Origin: Vibrio sp. MEBiC08052
GTDB lineage: Bacteria > Pseudomonadota > Gammaproteobacteria > Enterobacterales > Vibrionaceae
Assembly (NCBI RefSeq): GCF_001506075.1
Contig: NZ_KQ947475.1
Location: 3,325,539-3,389,538 of the forward strand
Direction of reading: 5' to 3'
Length of the DNA stretch: 64,000 nucleotides
The notes under the pieces are model-generated. The model saw only the letters and a program-made list of their open reading frames with translations. It had not been told where the DNA came from and searched no databases. Position 1 is the first letter of the stretch. Every line of letters begins with the position of its first letter. Shown here piece after piece: positions 9,387 through 18,170 of the stretch. The position numbers and the translations under genes are program-made.

Positions 9387-9548
9387 TCAGAAATTAACCC
9401 AAGTTAAAGCAAGCATAAACGTAATCACAGCTGTCACGCCAAACATTGCGAAGACACCTGCAAGTTCTTTAACAGTATTGACGACAGACGTGCTCATTTT
9501 TGTTTTAGGTACAGTGATAGTAATTTGTGAGGAAAGCGTTGAACTCAT
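9387..9548 (-). CDS. Unannotated 53-residue single-helix membrane protein
   Basis: Read on the minus strand from ATG at 9548 to TGA at 9387. AGGAG lies eight bases before the ATG (CTAGGAGCCGAGTCATG). The protein opens with a polar segment MSSTLSSQITITVPKTK and carries a hydrophobic helix from about residue 31 (GVFAMFGVTAVITFMLALTW), ending VNF. Strong ribosome site, a clean stop and a coherent membrane segment support a real gene although it is very short. No homologue recognised. It is flanked by the barrel protein (plus) and the decarboxylase (minus), with no operon partner. Confidence 0.65.
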   Translation of the reverse strand: MSSTLSSQITITVPKTKMSTSVVNTVKELAGVFAMFGVTAVITFMLALTWVNF

Positions 9549-9759
9549 GACTCGGCTCCTAGCGTTATTTTATTTCACAACCAAGTGTTGTTTAGTTCAA
9601 ATTATCAGCAATATTGTGATTCAAGTCAACATTTATGGTAATTTAATTACGAAAAAAATGTAATTATCAGTACATATTCATAAAAATTTGATGAATTTCA
9701 AATAAATAAAGCATACCTGTCGCAGAGTGACGGTACAGCTATCGGCAAAAAGAGATGAT

Positions 9760-9790
9760 AAGCCACAGACGCATAGGCCGTGGCTTTTTC
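9760..9790. terminator. Hairpin terminator downstream of the decarboxylase
   Basis: AAGCCAC (9760-9766) pairs with GTGGCTT (9780-9786), followed by TTTC on the plus strand. It lies between two minus-strand genes, so it may serve the decarboxylase transcript or act in both directions. Confidence 0.55.
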
Positions 9791-9835
9791 GATATGATGT
9801 TGTAGAACAAACAGAATCAAGTGGTTAAGATGACC

Positions 9836-11050
9836 TTAACCGATAAGGCGTTCCCGACTCACTGCCTGTTCATTAAACGCATCTTCATTCAAGACGATAG
9901 TTTGAGCTCGCTTGAAGAAATTAAAATCCGTCGCAGTGGCACTGGTATAAGCCCCCATCATACAACCGACAATAAGGTCACCATTCTCCAACCGAGGCAA
10001 CATAATATCTTCAGCAATCACATCAATACTGTCACAAGTCGGACCGGCCAAAACACTCGGCAACAATTCACCACCTTGTTTCAAAGTCACCAACGGATAC
10101 TGTGCATCGTCGAACATTAGCCCACTGAAAGAGCCGTAGATGCCATCGTCAAGGTAGTACCACATTTGGCCTTCCCTTTCCGCCTGCCCCATAATGGAAG
10201 CGACACTCATCACGGCCTGTGCCACGATAAAGCGTCCGGGTTCAGCCAAAACTTGTACAGTTTCCGGTAACTCGTTCAACGCTTCGTTAATAGGCTCACA
10301 AAATTGCTCAATCGGCATCACCTGTTTTGTATAACTGACAGGGAAACCTCCGCCAATATCCAGTGCACTCAGTGCAGGTAATCCGCGCGCGACAACTTCT
10401 TCCATCACGGTCTTGCAAGTCCGGATCGCATCAACATACTTCTGTGGATGAATCGTCTGAGAACCAACATGAAAAGAGAGCCCCTTAATATGAATATTCC
10501 ATTCCTGAGCCATTTCAATGATTGTCAGTGCCTGTTCAGGGGAACAACCGAATTTCTTCGATAAATCCGCAAATGCTTCCGCATTGCGAAAACTCAAACG
10601 TACCAGTAACTCCACCTCATCTTTATAAGGTTTGAATTTTGCCAGTTCGTTCAAGTTATCCACTACAAAAACAGAACAGCCGTATGCTAACGCATCGCGA
10701 ATATCTGCATCACGTTTGATCGGGTGAGTATGGATTGTACGTTCAGCCGGCACGCCTTCTTGGGCAGCCAGTTCAACTTCACCACTGGTCGCCAGATCAA
10801 AGCTTGCACCTTCGCCGAGCAGAGTTCTGACCACGACCGGATGCGGCAGCGGTTTCAGCGCAAAATGAAGCGTAACATTCGGTAAAGCGTTATTCAGTGC
10901 GCGATATTGCTGACGAATTGTCTCGCAATCGAGCATCAGTAGTGGTGCACCGAACTGTGACACGGATGATTCAACTAAACGAACGTCATCAGCAGAAAGA
11001 GTTCGAGCAGCAAAAGATTGAAAATTTAATACTGAATGGACATGAGCCAT
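9836..11050 (-). CDS. Fold-III PLP ornithine/lysine decarboxylase
   Basis: PLP enzyme of 404 residues in the eukaryotic-type ornithine decarboxylase family (alanine-racemase fold), related to the dual lysine/ornithine decarboxylase known from Vibrio vulnificus. It would make putrescine and/or cadaverine. Visible motifs are the PLP lysine in HFALKPLPHP, SFHVGSQ, the phosphate loop DIGGGFP, EPGRF, and the catalytic cysteine region GPTCDSID. The C-terminus has GAYTSATATDFNFF. The start at MAHVHSVL has CGGAGG eight bases upstream; the annotated frame runs ten residues further to 11080. Substrate preference cannot be read from sequence. speG lies 6 kb away, consistent with polyamine metabolism. 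Confidence 0.88.
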   Translation of the reverse strand: MAHVHSVLNFQSFAARTLSADDVRLVESSVSQFGAPLLMLDCETIRQQYRALNNALPNVTLHFALKPLPHPVVVRTLLGEGASFDLATSGEVELAAQEGVPAERTIHTHPIKRDADIRDALAYGCSVFVVDNLNELAKFKPYKDEVELLVRLSFRNAEAFADLSKKFGCSPEQALTIIEMAQEWNIHIKGLSFHVGSQTIHPQKYVDAIRTCKTVMEEVVARGLPALSALDIGGGFPVSYTKQVMPIEQFCEPINEALNELPETVQVLAEPGRFIVAQAVMSVASIMGQAEREGQMWYYLDDGIYGSFSGLMFDDAQYPLVTLKQGGELLPSVLAGPTCDSIDVIAEDIMLPRLENGDLIVGCMMGAYTSATATDFNFFKRAQTIVLNEDAFNEQAVSRERLIG

Positions 11051-11951
11051 CGCAAACCTCCGGGGACAAACACTTTTCATCGGACTGTTTTTATGAAAAG
11101 TGGAGCGTCAATAAAAGCGTCAATACGCTGTCAAAGTCACTCTTGGATAGTTGCTCTATCGCCTTGCCACATAGGTGTGATGTACTCGGATTGGCTATCA
11201 TCAAGAAGCAGGCTGATAGTAAGTTCATGTAGGGACAGACGCAATAAAAAATAGCCCTGCAAAAGTCAAAAATTTTTTATGGTCAAGATAGCATTTATTA
11301 ATAGTTGAGCCTTCATTATTGCGCTGACATGCATCCGGATTGAATATCTGTTTGAGTCACGGAACAGGGAGACATTATTATTCTGACAATATCTGTCCGG
11401 CACATGGTTGCCCGGTGTGAATAGCCTGAGAGCACATATAATCAGGTCAAATAACGCAATTTCATATTTTTAAAATATTTAATATTTACCCTCAATGAAA
11501 TAGACAATTTTGTCAATTTCATCCTGTTATCAAATTACTAACATTAAATTTATAGATAGAAAATACTTGTTGTAAACCATCCATAAATGACATATTTAAA
11601 AGACGACCAAACTAATCAGCTGAATCATTAAAAAATTAAAATAAAATTATAATATTCAATTAGTTAAAATATTAAAACTAAACATAAAAATCTCAAAATT
11701 ATTAATAATTAAATAAGTATTGATTTATAAATTTATCATTAAAAATCAATTCAATTACTCTATTTTTATTTCCGGCTTTACACGTTTACATAAATAAAAC
11801 ATAATTCAAAAAATAATAACAAAAGCATTTTAAAATAATGTTTGAAGCAGAAAACAGCATAACTTCAAACATTCTACGGTGAATGATTGATATCCACTTA
11901 GTCGTAACAATATCGATGATTCATAAACGATGAAAAAATGGAGTTTATCAA
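11051..11951. other. 900-bp gene-free, very AT-rich region
   Basis: Upstream of the decarboxylase (minus) and the M35 protease (plus). Bases 11440-11940 are extremely AT-rich, with long A/T runs typical of H-NS-bound DNA. A dispersed-repeat core GGACAGACGC is at 11233-11242 and a weaker ATCTGTCCGG at 11391-11400. Plus-strand frames at 10897-11254 are shadows or read-through of the decarboxylase start. No small gene supported. Confidence 0.5.
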
Positions 11952-13028
11952 ATGAATAAGGCAACAAATTTATTATTGAGTGCCATCGTAGGAAGTATGT
12001 CATCTCTGGCTTATGCTCACTCTCTGGATGTCACCGTTACCCCTTTAAACCAGTCTTATGGTGAAGGCAGTGATGTCAAAGTCGAACTGAGCATTACGAA
12101 TAATGGTCAGGAGGCTGTCGATGTGCTCGATTGGTATCTCATCAATCACAACAAACTGCAGAAGAATGCTTTCACCGTGACAGTGGATGGAGAAACCGTC
12201 GCATATACGGGTCCGATTATCAAACGGCCAGCGCCAACGGCTAAAGATTATATGACTCTGCCTGCCGGCCAGACCATTACTCAAACAATCGACCTGTCTG
12301 CCTTCTATGACATGACTCGAGAAGGGACATACAACGTTCAGTTTAATGTCACCGCAATGGATTTAATTAAATCTGAAGAAAAATCAACAATTCAAGCCGA
12401 AGATGAAGTCCAGACACTCAGCTCAAATGGTGTGAGTTTCTGGGTTGAGGGCGTGCACCCAAAGGTCGCAACCATCAATGAATCGGTACTCGATGTTGCT
12501 GAAATGGCAGGTGGAATCAGCTATGTCGGTAACTGCTCAAATAGCCAGAAAAGTCAAATCAGTTCAGCCGTTAGCGCGGCACGGAGCATGTCCGGTTCAG
12601 CTTACAACTACTACAGAGCAGGTTCAGTAACCTCTCGCTATACCACTTGGTTCGGCTCATACTCAAGCGGTCGTTACAGCACCGTCAAAGGACATTTCCA
12701 GAAAATATCCGATGCACTGCAAAACAAGACCGTCACCGCAGATTGTTACTGTGAGGGCAGCCTTTCCAATGCATATGCTTACGTTTATCCGAATCAACCC
12801 TATCGTATCCACTTATGCAACGCCTTCTGGTCTGCTCCCACCACAGGAACGGACTCAAAAGCCGGAACACTGATTCATGAAATGAGTCATTTCACAGTTA
12901 ATGGCGGTACGGATGATATTGCTTACGGACAGTATAATGCACGTCGTCTGGCACAATCATCACCGAATCAGGCAGTCAACAACGCAGATTCTCATGAATA
13001 CTTCGCAGAGAATAATCCTTCTTTATAA
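11952..13028 (+). CDS. Secreted M35 (deuterolysin/aspzincin) metalloprotease
   Basis: Exported zinc protease of 358 residues, similar to bacterial peptidyl-Lys metalloendopeptidases such as Aeromonas AsaP1. The signal peptide is MNKATNLLLSAIVGSMSSLAYA. A propeptide-like Ig-fold domain (about 24-165) contains the strands LDVTVTPLNQSYGEGSDVKV and TYNVQFNVTAMDL. The catalytic domain carries HEMSH (H309, E310, H313) and the aspzincin motif GTDDIAYG, with D322 the likely third zinc ligand, then DSHEYFAEN. Four or more cysteines probably form disulphides. The N-terminal part resembles the inhibitory propeptide of AsaP1-type toxins (inference). Confidence 0.93.
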   Translation: MNKATNLLLSAIVGSMSSLAYAHSLDVTVTPLNQSYGEGSDVKVELSITNNGQEAVDVLDWYLINHNKLQKNAFTVTVDGETVAYTGPIIKRPAPTAKDYMTLPAGQTITQTIDLSAFYDMTREGTYNVQFNVTAMDLIKSEEKSTIQAEDEVQTLSSNGVSFWVEGVHPKVATINESVLDVAEMAGGISYVGNCSNSQKSQISSAVSAARSMSGSAYNYYRAGSVTSRYTTWFGSYSSGRYSTVKGHFQKISDALQNKTVTADCYCEGSLSNAYAYVYPNQPYRIHLCNAFWSAPTTGTDSKAGTLIHEMSHFTVNGGTDDIAYGQYNARRLAQSSPNQAVNNADSHEYFAENNPSL

Positions 13029-13050
13029 GGCATAAGGCGTTTCTGTACGA

Positions 13051-13081
13051 ACCGAAAGCACCACGAGCCGGTGCTTTCGGT
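13051..13081 (+). terminator. Terminator after the M35 protease
   Basis: ACCGAAAGCACC and GGTGCTTTCGGT form a perfect 12-bp stem with a 7-base loop, 22 bases after the stop, followed by TAATT. Confidence 0.75.
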
Positions 13082-13160
13082 TAATTCCCCAGGCCCTGAA
13101 TACGAATGGCTCAACCACCATATCAATCCCTGTTTCTCCTCTTTACCGCTTGAATGAGTT

Positions 13161-13382
13161 TTAGGATGACCTCTTCAATGGCTTCACGAGACGATCCAAT
13201 CCTTCAACTTTCAACGTCAGACAGAGTTGCATTAATTCCCCGAGTTCTCCCTGAGGAAATTCACCCTTATTCTGAAACCACAATAAGTACTCTTCCGGTA
13301 AATCAATTAACACGCGTCCGGCATAACGGCCAAACGGCATTTTTATCGTTGCCAGTTTTAGCAAACTCTCTTTTTGTAGCAT
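13161..13382 (-). CDS. DUF3820 family protein
   Basis: Protein of 73 residues with the DUF3820 pattern: MPFGRYAGRVLIDLPEEYLLWF followed by GEFPQGELGELMQL. E. coli YpeB and similar small cytoplasmic proteins belong here; Pfam describes the group as putative quorum-sensing-regulated virulence factors, with no proven activity. Convergent with the M35 protease gene and followed upstream by the GH4 gene. Confidence 0.85.
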   Translation of the reverse strand: MLQKESLLKLATIKMPFGRYAGRVLIDLPEEYLLWFQNKGEFPQGELGELMQLCLTLKVEGLDRLVKPLKRSS

Positions 13383-13451
13383 AGCGGGGGCTTTCTTGTT
13401 CTGTTGAAGTTATGTGTATTCTAATCGATTCGACGTCTCCTTTGCTCTTCA

Positions 13452-14804
13452 TTATTCACATGAGCGATTGAGAGCCGAATCCTGTTCAAACATCCAACGA
13501 AACTGAGGCATATAATCTAAGTTCTCTTTCACTGTTTCTTGCAGGGCTTCGTCTAAGATTGTGCCGGTATTCACGATAGGATTTAATATTAATCCTCGTT
13601 TCGCTGCGACTAAATCACCTTTCACCGCAGCTTCGACCGTGAGTGTTTCAAACGCTTTCATCAGTTGAATCAGACGTAATGTGTCATCCGGGAATGGTTC
13701 GACGTTAAGTGGTAGCGGACCACTTTTGGTAATGAGTGAGCTCACTTCTACAGCACAATCATCCGGTAAGCCACTAATTGCACCATTATTGCGTGTATTA
13801 ACATGCATCACGGTACGCTTGTCGTTATAAATTGAAGCCATCAACTCACATGCTGCTTCTGAATAGTATTGACCGCCACGTTTTTCCAATTCTTTGGGCT
13901 TTTCGGCTAGATCCGGATTTTTATAAATATCAAATAAACGTTTTTCCATTGCTTTTACAACTTCACCACGAGTCCCCTCACCATCAGCCTCTTTTTGTTC
14001 TTGTTTCATGATATCGTCACTGATGTAGTAATAACGCAAATAAGCACAGGGGATCATCCCCATATCTTTTAATAGATCTTTCGGCCAAGCAAACGGTGGG
14101 AGGTTTGACGGCACCAATGGATCATGACCATTTAATATTTCATCCATCACTAAATTTAATTTGTCCGTCCCTTGATGTAATATTTTGCGCGCCCAAATCA
14201 TATGGTTGAGACCCGCAACTTGCACAATAAACTCACCTTCATCGGCACCGATCATTTGTGCGATACCTTTTTCCATAATGACAGGGACGTTACATAAACC
14301 AACGGCTTTAATCTTGGTATGTTTCAATATGGCCTCTGTTACCATGCCCGAAGGATTCGTAAAATTCAGCAACCATGCATCCGGACAAAGTTCTTCCATG
14401 TCTTTACAGATTTCTAAAGTAATTGGAATTGTCCGACATGCATTTGCAAAGCCACCAAGACCATTTGTCTCTTGCCCAATCATGCCATATTTTAAAGAAA
14501 TGCGTTCGTCACGAATTCGCCCCTCAAGACAACCGGCTCTAAATTGTGAACAAACAAAATCTGCATTTTCTAATGCAAGACGACGATCAAGTGTGACTTT
14601 AACGTCGATGTTGAATCCTTGCTTTTTGATCATGCGTTGAGCCAGTTCAGAAATAATTGCAACTTTTTCTTTTCCTGCTTCGATATCAACTAGCCAGAGT
14701 TCAGCAACCGGCAGTTCATGATAGCGGTTAATCAGACCTTCAATTAACTCCGGTGTATAACTTGAGCCGCCACCGATCACGACAACTTTTAATTTCTTAC
14801 TCAT
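13452..14804 (-). CDS. GH4 6-phospho-beta-glucosidase
   Basis: Cytoplasmic NAD- and Mn-dependent glycosidase of 450 residues that cleaves phosphorylated disaccharides by an oxidation-elimination mechanism. The Rossmann motif VVVIGGGSSYTPELIEGL is at the N-terminus. IGQETNGLGGF, FTNPSGMVTEA and the metal-binding CNVP (in AVGLCNVPVIM) are present, and NHMIW supplies the downstream histidine. The CNVP form of the motif is typical of 6-phospho-beta-glucosidases such as CelF/ChbF rather than alpha-specific members. No PTS gene is adjacent, so substrate uptake must be encoded elsewhere. The divergent LysR gene is a likely regulator. Confidence 0.9.
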   Translation of the reverse strand: MSKKLKVVVIGGGSSYTPELIEGLINRYHELPVAELWLVDIEAGKEKVAIISELAQRMIKKQGFNIDVKVTLDRRLALENADFVCSQFRAGCLEGRIRDERISLKYGMIGQETNGLGGFANACRTIPITLEICKDMEELCPDAWLLNFTNPSGMVTEAILKHTKIKAVGLCNVPVIMEKGIAQMIGADEGEFIVQVAGLNHMIWARKILHQGTDKLNLVMDEILNGHDPLVPSNLPPFAWPKDLLKDMGMIPCAYLRYYYISDDIMKQEQKEADGEGTRGEVVKAMEKRLFDIYKNPDLAEKPKELEKRGGQYYSEAACELMASIYNDKRTVMHVNTRNNGAISGLPDDCAVEVSSLITKSGPLPLNVEPFPDDTLRLIQLMKAFETLTVEAAVKGDLVAAKRGLILNPIVNTGTILDEALQETVKENLDYMPQFRWMFEQDSALNRSCE

Positions 14805-14924
14805 TTTGCAATACTCTCTCGTGTGTCCTTCTTGTGTTCATTGCACCTGACAAACCCAACAGCGACAAACGAAATCGTGATATTCATGAATTAATATCTC
14901 TAATGCATAGGATGTTTCATACAC

Positions 14925-15869
14925 ATGGCAGATAAGCAAAATATCTTAGCAAACCTTTATACTTTCAGCATTGTAGCAAAATTTTTAAGTTTCACATTAG
15001 CGGCTGAAGAATTGTGCCTGACTCAGGGAGCGGTCAGCCAAAGGATTAAAAAGCTTGAAGCAGATCTCGGTTTCACACTTTTTGTTCGTCTGACAAGAAA
15101 ACTTGAACTGACAAAAGACGGTCACAGGATGCTCAGAACGCTAACCCAATCCCTGTCAAATATCTTCACTGAAGTTGACGATATTCGCTTCAATGAATTA
15201 AGAGGAGAATTATATATCGGGATCGCACCAACATTTGCCCATTTGTGGCTAGTCCCTAAAATGGCTGAGTTTCAACGTTTGTATCCTCACCTAGACGTAA
15301 AAATGCGAGTCAAGGCAAGTAAACTGGACTTTCATAATCAACCGGTTGATATCGCGATTTACTATGGTAATGAAACACATCCCGATTTTTATCACATCCG
15401 GCTATTTGATGAATACTTGGTTCCTGTGTGTACGCCAGAATATGCACAACGCTTCAATTTATATGAAAGTGAATTGCGTCTAAAAGAAGCCACTTTTCTG
15501 CATTGTACCGAGTCATTAGAATTTTTATCGCCATTGAGTGAATGGCAGCATTGGTTAAATACTACGGGTAGAAGCACTACTCTTTTAAAACATAAATATG
15601 TGTTTAATCATGAAGAACTAACGATGGTTGCAGCTCAAAACTCAATGGGAATCGCCTTAGGTCGCTACCACACGATTCAATCGTATCTCGAAAGTGGTGC
15701 ATTAGTTTCACTCTTTGAACGGGTCCCCTCTGGATACGGCTATGATTTAATTTGCCCTAAAGGCCATGAAACGCGACCAAAATTACAGGCATTTTTAAAT
15801 TGGATAGGAAAATATATTGAGTGTTATAGTACCGATAACAATGAATATATTATTCCTCAACAAAAATAA
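14925..15869 (+). CDS. LysR-family regulator (GcvA-like)
   Basis: DNA-binding regulator of 314 residues. The N-terminal helix-turn-helix is SFTLAAEELCLTQGAVSQRIKKLEADLGFTLF (about 21-53), followed by a linker helix and a periplasmic-binding-type effector domain (WLVPKMAEFQRLYPHLDVKM onward). It starts 120 bp from, and divergent to, the GH4 gene, the classical arrangement for a LysR factor controlling its neighbour. The effector could be a phospho-sugar, but that is inference. Confidence 0.88.
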   Translation: MADKQNILANLYTFSIVAKFLSFTLAAEELCLTQGAVSQRIKKLEADLGFTLFVRLTRKLELTKDGHRMLRTLTQSLSNIFTEVDDIRFNELRGELYIGIAPTFAHLWLVPKMAEFQRLYPHLDVKMRVKASKLDFHNQPVDIAIYYGNETHPDFYHIRLFDEYLVPVCTPEYAQRFNLYESELRLKEATFLHCTESLEFLSPLSEWQHWLNTTGRSTTLLKHKYVFNHEELTMVAAQNSMGIALGRYHTIQSYLESGALVSLFERVPSGYGYDLICPKGHETRPKLQAFLNWIGKYIECYSTDNNEYIIPQQK

Positions 15870-16352
15870 TATAGCGCAACTAGTTTAACATCGACCATAT
15901 ATCGATCCATCATCCCACAATCCAATAATAAACATCAGTGAACACTCTATTCTTTGATGAATGATTTTTATTAATCAAGTTTTACATTTACTTTTTCCCG
16001 AATATCTTAATGAAATGAATCGTACTACTCACCATTACATTGCCATCAAGATAAATAATCGCTGGCACATAATAGTGAGAACTATCATTCAACGGATCTT
16101 TGAAGCTGATTCGCTGAGTGTCAAATGGCTTTACCTGAAGTATATAGTCAAAGTAAAACTGCATCGAATTCAAGATCTGTTTCCATAATTGATACCGAAT
16201 TCACTTGATCTTCTTGACTTTCATATTTTTGAGAATAAGTTTCTTTAACATTGCCCATGTTAAATATTTGTTATGATGAATTTGCAAAAGCATGGTGCGT
16301 TTTCGAACCATTTCAAGGTATGGTTGTATTCACAATTGATGAGGACGTCGAT
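15870..16352. other. Intergenic region with a possible gene remnant
   Basis: No well-supported gene. A minus-strand frame from a stop near 16218 to 15988 encodes about 70 residues of protein-like composition (for example SSHYYVPAIIYLDGNVMVSS) but has no credible start or ribosome site. It may be the tail of a decayed gene. A plus-strand frame at 15961-16188 overlaps it and has no better support. Confidence 0.35.
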
Positions 16353-16838
16353 ATGACAAATAAAAAAAGAGAGCTCACACTGCGTTTTCTGGCTGAGCCC
16401 AGCGATGTAAATTTCGGCGGTAAAGTTCACGGTGGTGCCGTGATGAAATGGATCGACTTAGCCGCCTATGCCTGCTCTGCGGCTTGGAGTGGAAAATACT
16501 GCATTACAGCCTATGCCGGCGGTATTCGGTTTGTCGCCCCAATTTTGGTCGGTCATCTCGTCGAAGTGACCGCCAAAATCGTCTATACAGGGCGAACCTC
16601 AATGCATGTCGCGATCGACGTTCAGGCGAGTGACCCTAAATTGCAAGAAAATCGGCTGACCACACACTGTATTGTGATCATGGTTGCTGTCGATGAACAT
16701 GGCAAACCAAGCGCTGTACCGGAGTGGGTACCATCCACACCTGAAGATATTGCGCTCAGACAATCAGCTATTCGTTTGATGAATATGCGCCAAGAAATCG
16801 GTGAAGAAATGGAAGCCCATGTTCAGTACCTGAAATAA
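16353..16838 (+). CDS. Hotdog-fold acyl-CoA thioesterase
   Basis: Cytoplasmic thioesterase of 161 residues of the YciA/BACH type. The conserved hotdog segment is present as SDVNFGGKVHGGAVMKWIDLAAYACS, followed by GGIRFVAPILVGHLVEVTAKI and YTGRTSMHVAIDV. The start MTNKKRELTLRF is chosen because GAGGA lies about eight bases upstream and the added 34 residues of the longer frame do not match the family. It would hydrolyse acyl-CoAs; chain-length preference unknown. Monocistronic. Confidence 0.88.
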   Translation: MTNKKRELTLRFLAEPSDVNFGGKVHGGAVMKWIDLAAYACSAAWSGKYCITAYAGGIRFVAPILVGHLVEVTAKIVYTGRTSMHVAIDVQASDPKLQENRLTTHCIVIMVAVDEHGKPSAVPEWVPSTPEDIALRQSAIRLMNMRQEIGEEMEAHVQYLK

Positions 16839-16850
16839 CGCGAAATCATC

Positions 16851-16875
16851 ACAGGCCAAAGATATATTGGCCTGT
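16851..16875 (+). terminator. Terminator after the thioesterase
   Basis: ACAGGCCAA and TTGGCCTGT form a perfect 9-bp stem, followed by CTCCTG rather than a strong T-run. Confidence 0.55.
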
Positions 16876-16952
16876 CTCCTGCCTGTCATCGCCAAAGCCC
16901 ATTCCCTTCACTCATCTCCATCGCCTTTTCGCATGTTATCTTTCTGGTGTCT

Positions 16953-17042
16953 GGTGTCTGTCCTCTCAACATACTCAAGTGTCTGTCCTTACAACGCTCT
17001 TTTCCACCGGTTACAAGCTATCTGGTGCCTGTCCTTGCAACG
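16953..17042 (+). repeat. Three copies of the GTGTCTGTCCTY dispersed repeat
   Basis: Copies lie at 16953-16965 (GGTGTCTGTCCTC), 16979-16997 (AGTGTCTGTCCTTACAACG) and 17024-17042 (GGTGCCTGTCCTTGCAACG). The last two share a 3' extension CCTTRCAACG. They sit in the gap between the thioesterase and speG. Similar cores recur in at least seven other gaps of the window. Confidence 0.7.
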
Positions 17043-17126
17043 TGCTATGTTATGCGAGACATCTGATTTACATCGGCAGATGGTGCCATGAAAAACCTTA
17101 ACGTAAGATTAACTTCGGATCATCCC

Positions 17127-17669
17127 ATGAAAAGTGAACTTTACCTGCGGGCATTAGAACGTCAGGATCTACGTTTTATTCACAATCTTAATAATAATAG
17201 AAATATCATGTCGTACTGGTTTGAAGAACCATATGAATCTTTTGATGAGCTTGAGGAGTTATATAACAAACATATTCACGACAATGCAGAAAGACGCTTT
17301 GTTGTAGAAAATGAAAATAAACAGCTGATTGGTCTCGTTGAGTTAATTGAGATCAACTACATTCACAGAAGTGCCGAGTTTCAGATTATTATCACCCCTG
17401 AATATCAGGGAAGAGGCTATGCCTTAGATCTCATCAACAAAGCATTAGATTATTCATTTACGATTCTCAATCTGCACAAGATTTATCTGCACGTTGCTAT
17501 CGACAATGAAGTAGCGCTCTATTTGTATCGTAAAGCCGGTTTTGTTGAAGAAGGGCATCTGATTGAGGAGTTCTTTATTAATGGGCGCTATCAGGATGTC
17601 AAACGCATGTATATTTTGCAACATGACTATTTAAAAAAGACCAAAGCACTCTCAGATGAATCAAAATAA
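17127..17669 (+). CDS. speG: Spermidine N1-acetyltransferase SpeG
   Basis: GNAT acetyltransferase of about 180 residues that acetylates spermidine and spermine using acetyl-CoA. The sequence is almost that of Vibrio cholerae SpeG: LRALERQDLRFIHNLNNNRN, SYWFEEPYESFDELEELYNK, the allosteric-site segment and the acetyl-CoA loop QGRGYA. The start at MKSELYLRALER is chosen by matching the family; an upstream in-frame ATG at 17088 would add 13 residues. Together with the decarboxylase at 9.8 kb it points to polyamine homeostasis. Confidence 0.95.
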   Translation: MKSELYLRALERQDLRFIHNLNNNRNIMSYWFEEPYESFDELEELYNKHIHDNAERRFVVENENKQLIGLVELIEINYIHRSAEFQIIITPEYQGRGYALDLINKALDYSFTILNLHKIYLHVAIDNEVALYLYRKAGFVEEGHLIEEFFINGRYQDVKRMYILQHDYLKKTKALSDESK

Positions 17670-17807
17670 GAAATAAACCGACCAATGCGGTGAAAACGCC
17701 ATATGTTTAGAATTGTGTCCGAGTAGCATATGCCAAGCGAAAAAATGGACGAATTTCAAGATGTATGGCGTTTAGTGACCGAGGATTAAGAGAACGAAAA
17801 CGCCTAC

Positions 17808-18086
17808 TCACGTCCGATACAACACTTTGATCACATGCCAACCAAATTTGGTTTTGACAATCTGAGGTTTGAGTACCTCCCCACGGAAACAAGCTTTGTC
17901 AAACGCAGGCACCATTTGCCCCTGACGAAACTCCCCCAGATCACCGCCTTTCTTGCCGGAAGGACACAAAGAATATTTTCGGGCAAGTGTTTGAAATTTA
18001 GCACCCTTCTTAATCTGCTGTAGAATATCCTCAGCCTGATTCTGATGTTTTACCAAAATATGCAACGCTGCTGCTGTTCTTGCCAT
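17808..18086 (-). CDS. ppiC: Parvulin-type peptidyl-prolyl isomerase PpiC
   Basis: Single parvulin domain of 92 residues with no signal peptide, like cytoplasmic E. coli PpiC. Visible motifs are [51 protein letters not shown] and [12 protein letters not shown]. The start at MARTAAAL is supported by GGGGAGG ten bases upstream. Monocistronic. Confidence 0.94.
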   Translation of the reverse strand: MARTAAALHILVKHQNQAEDILQQIKKGAKFQTLARKYSLCPSGKKGGDLGEFRQGQMVPAFDKACFRGEVLKPQIVKTKFGWHVIKVLYRT

Positions 18087-18170
18087 TGAAAATCGCCTCC
18101 CCATTTAAAGGACGCGAAGTTTAGCGAACTTCATCAATGAAGTCATCATCAATCCTTAGCACGACTGTCC

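Noticed and set aside
16867..17091. Plus-strand 74-codon frame
   Set aside because: Lies on the GTGTCTGTCC repeats before speG; composition is repeat-driven and there is no ribosome site.
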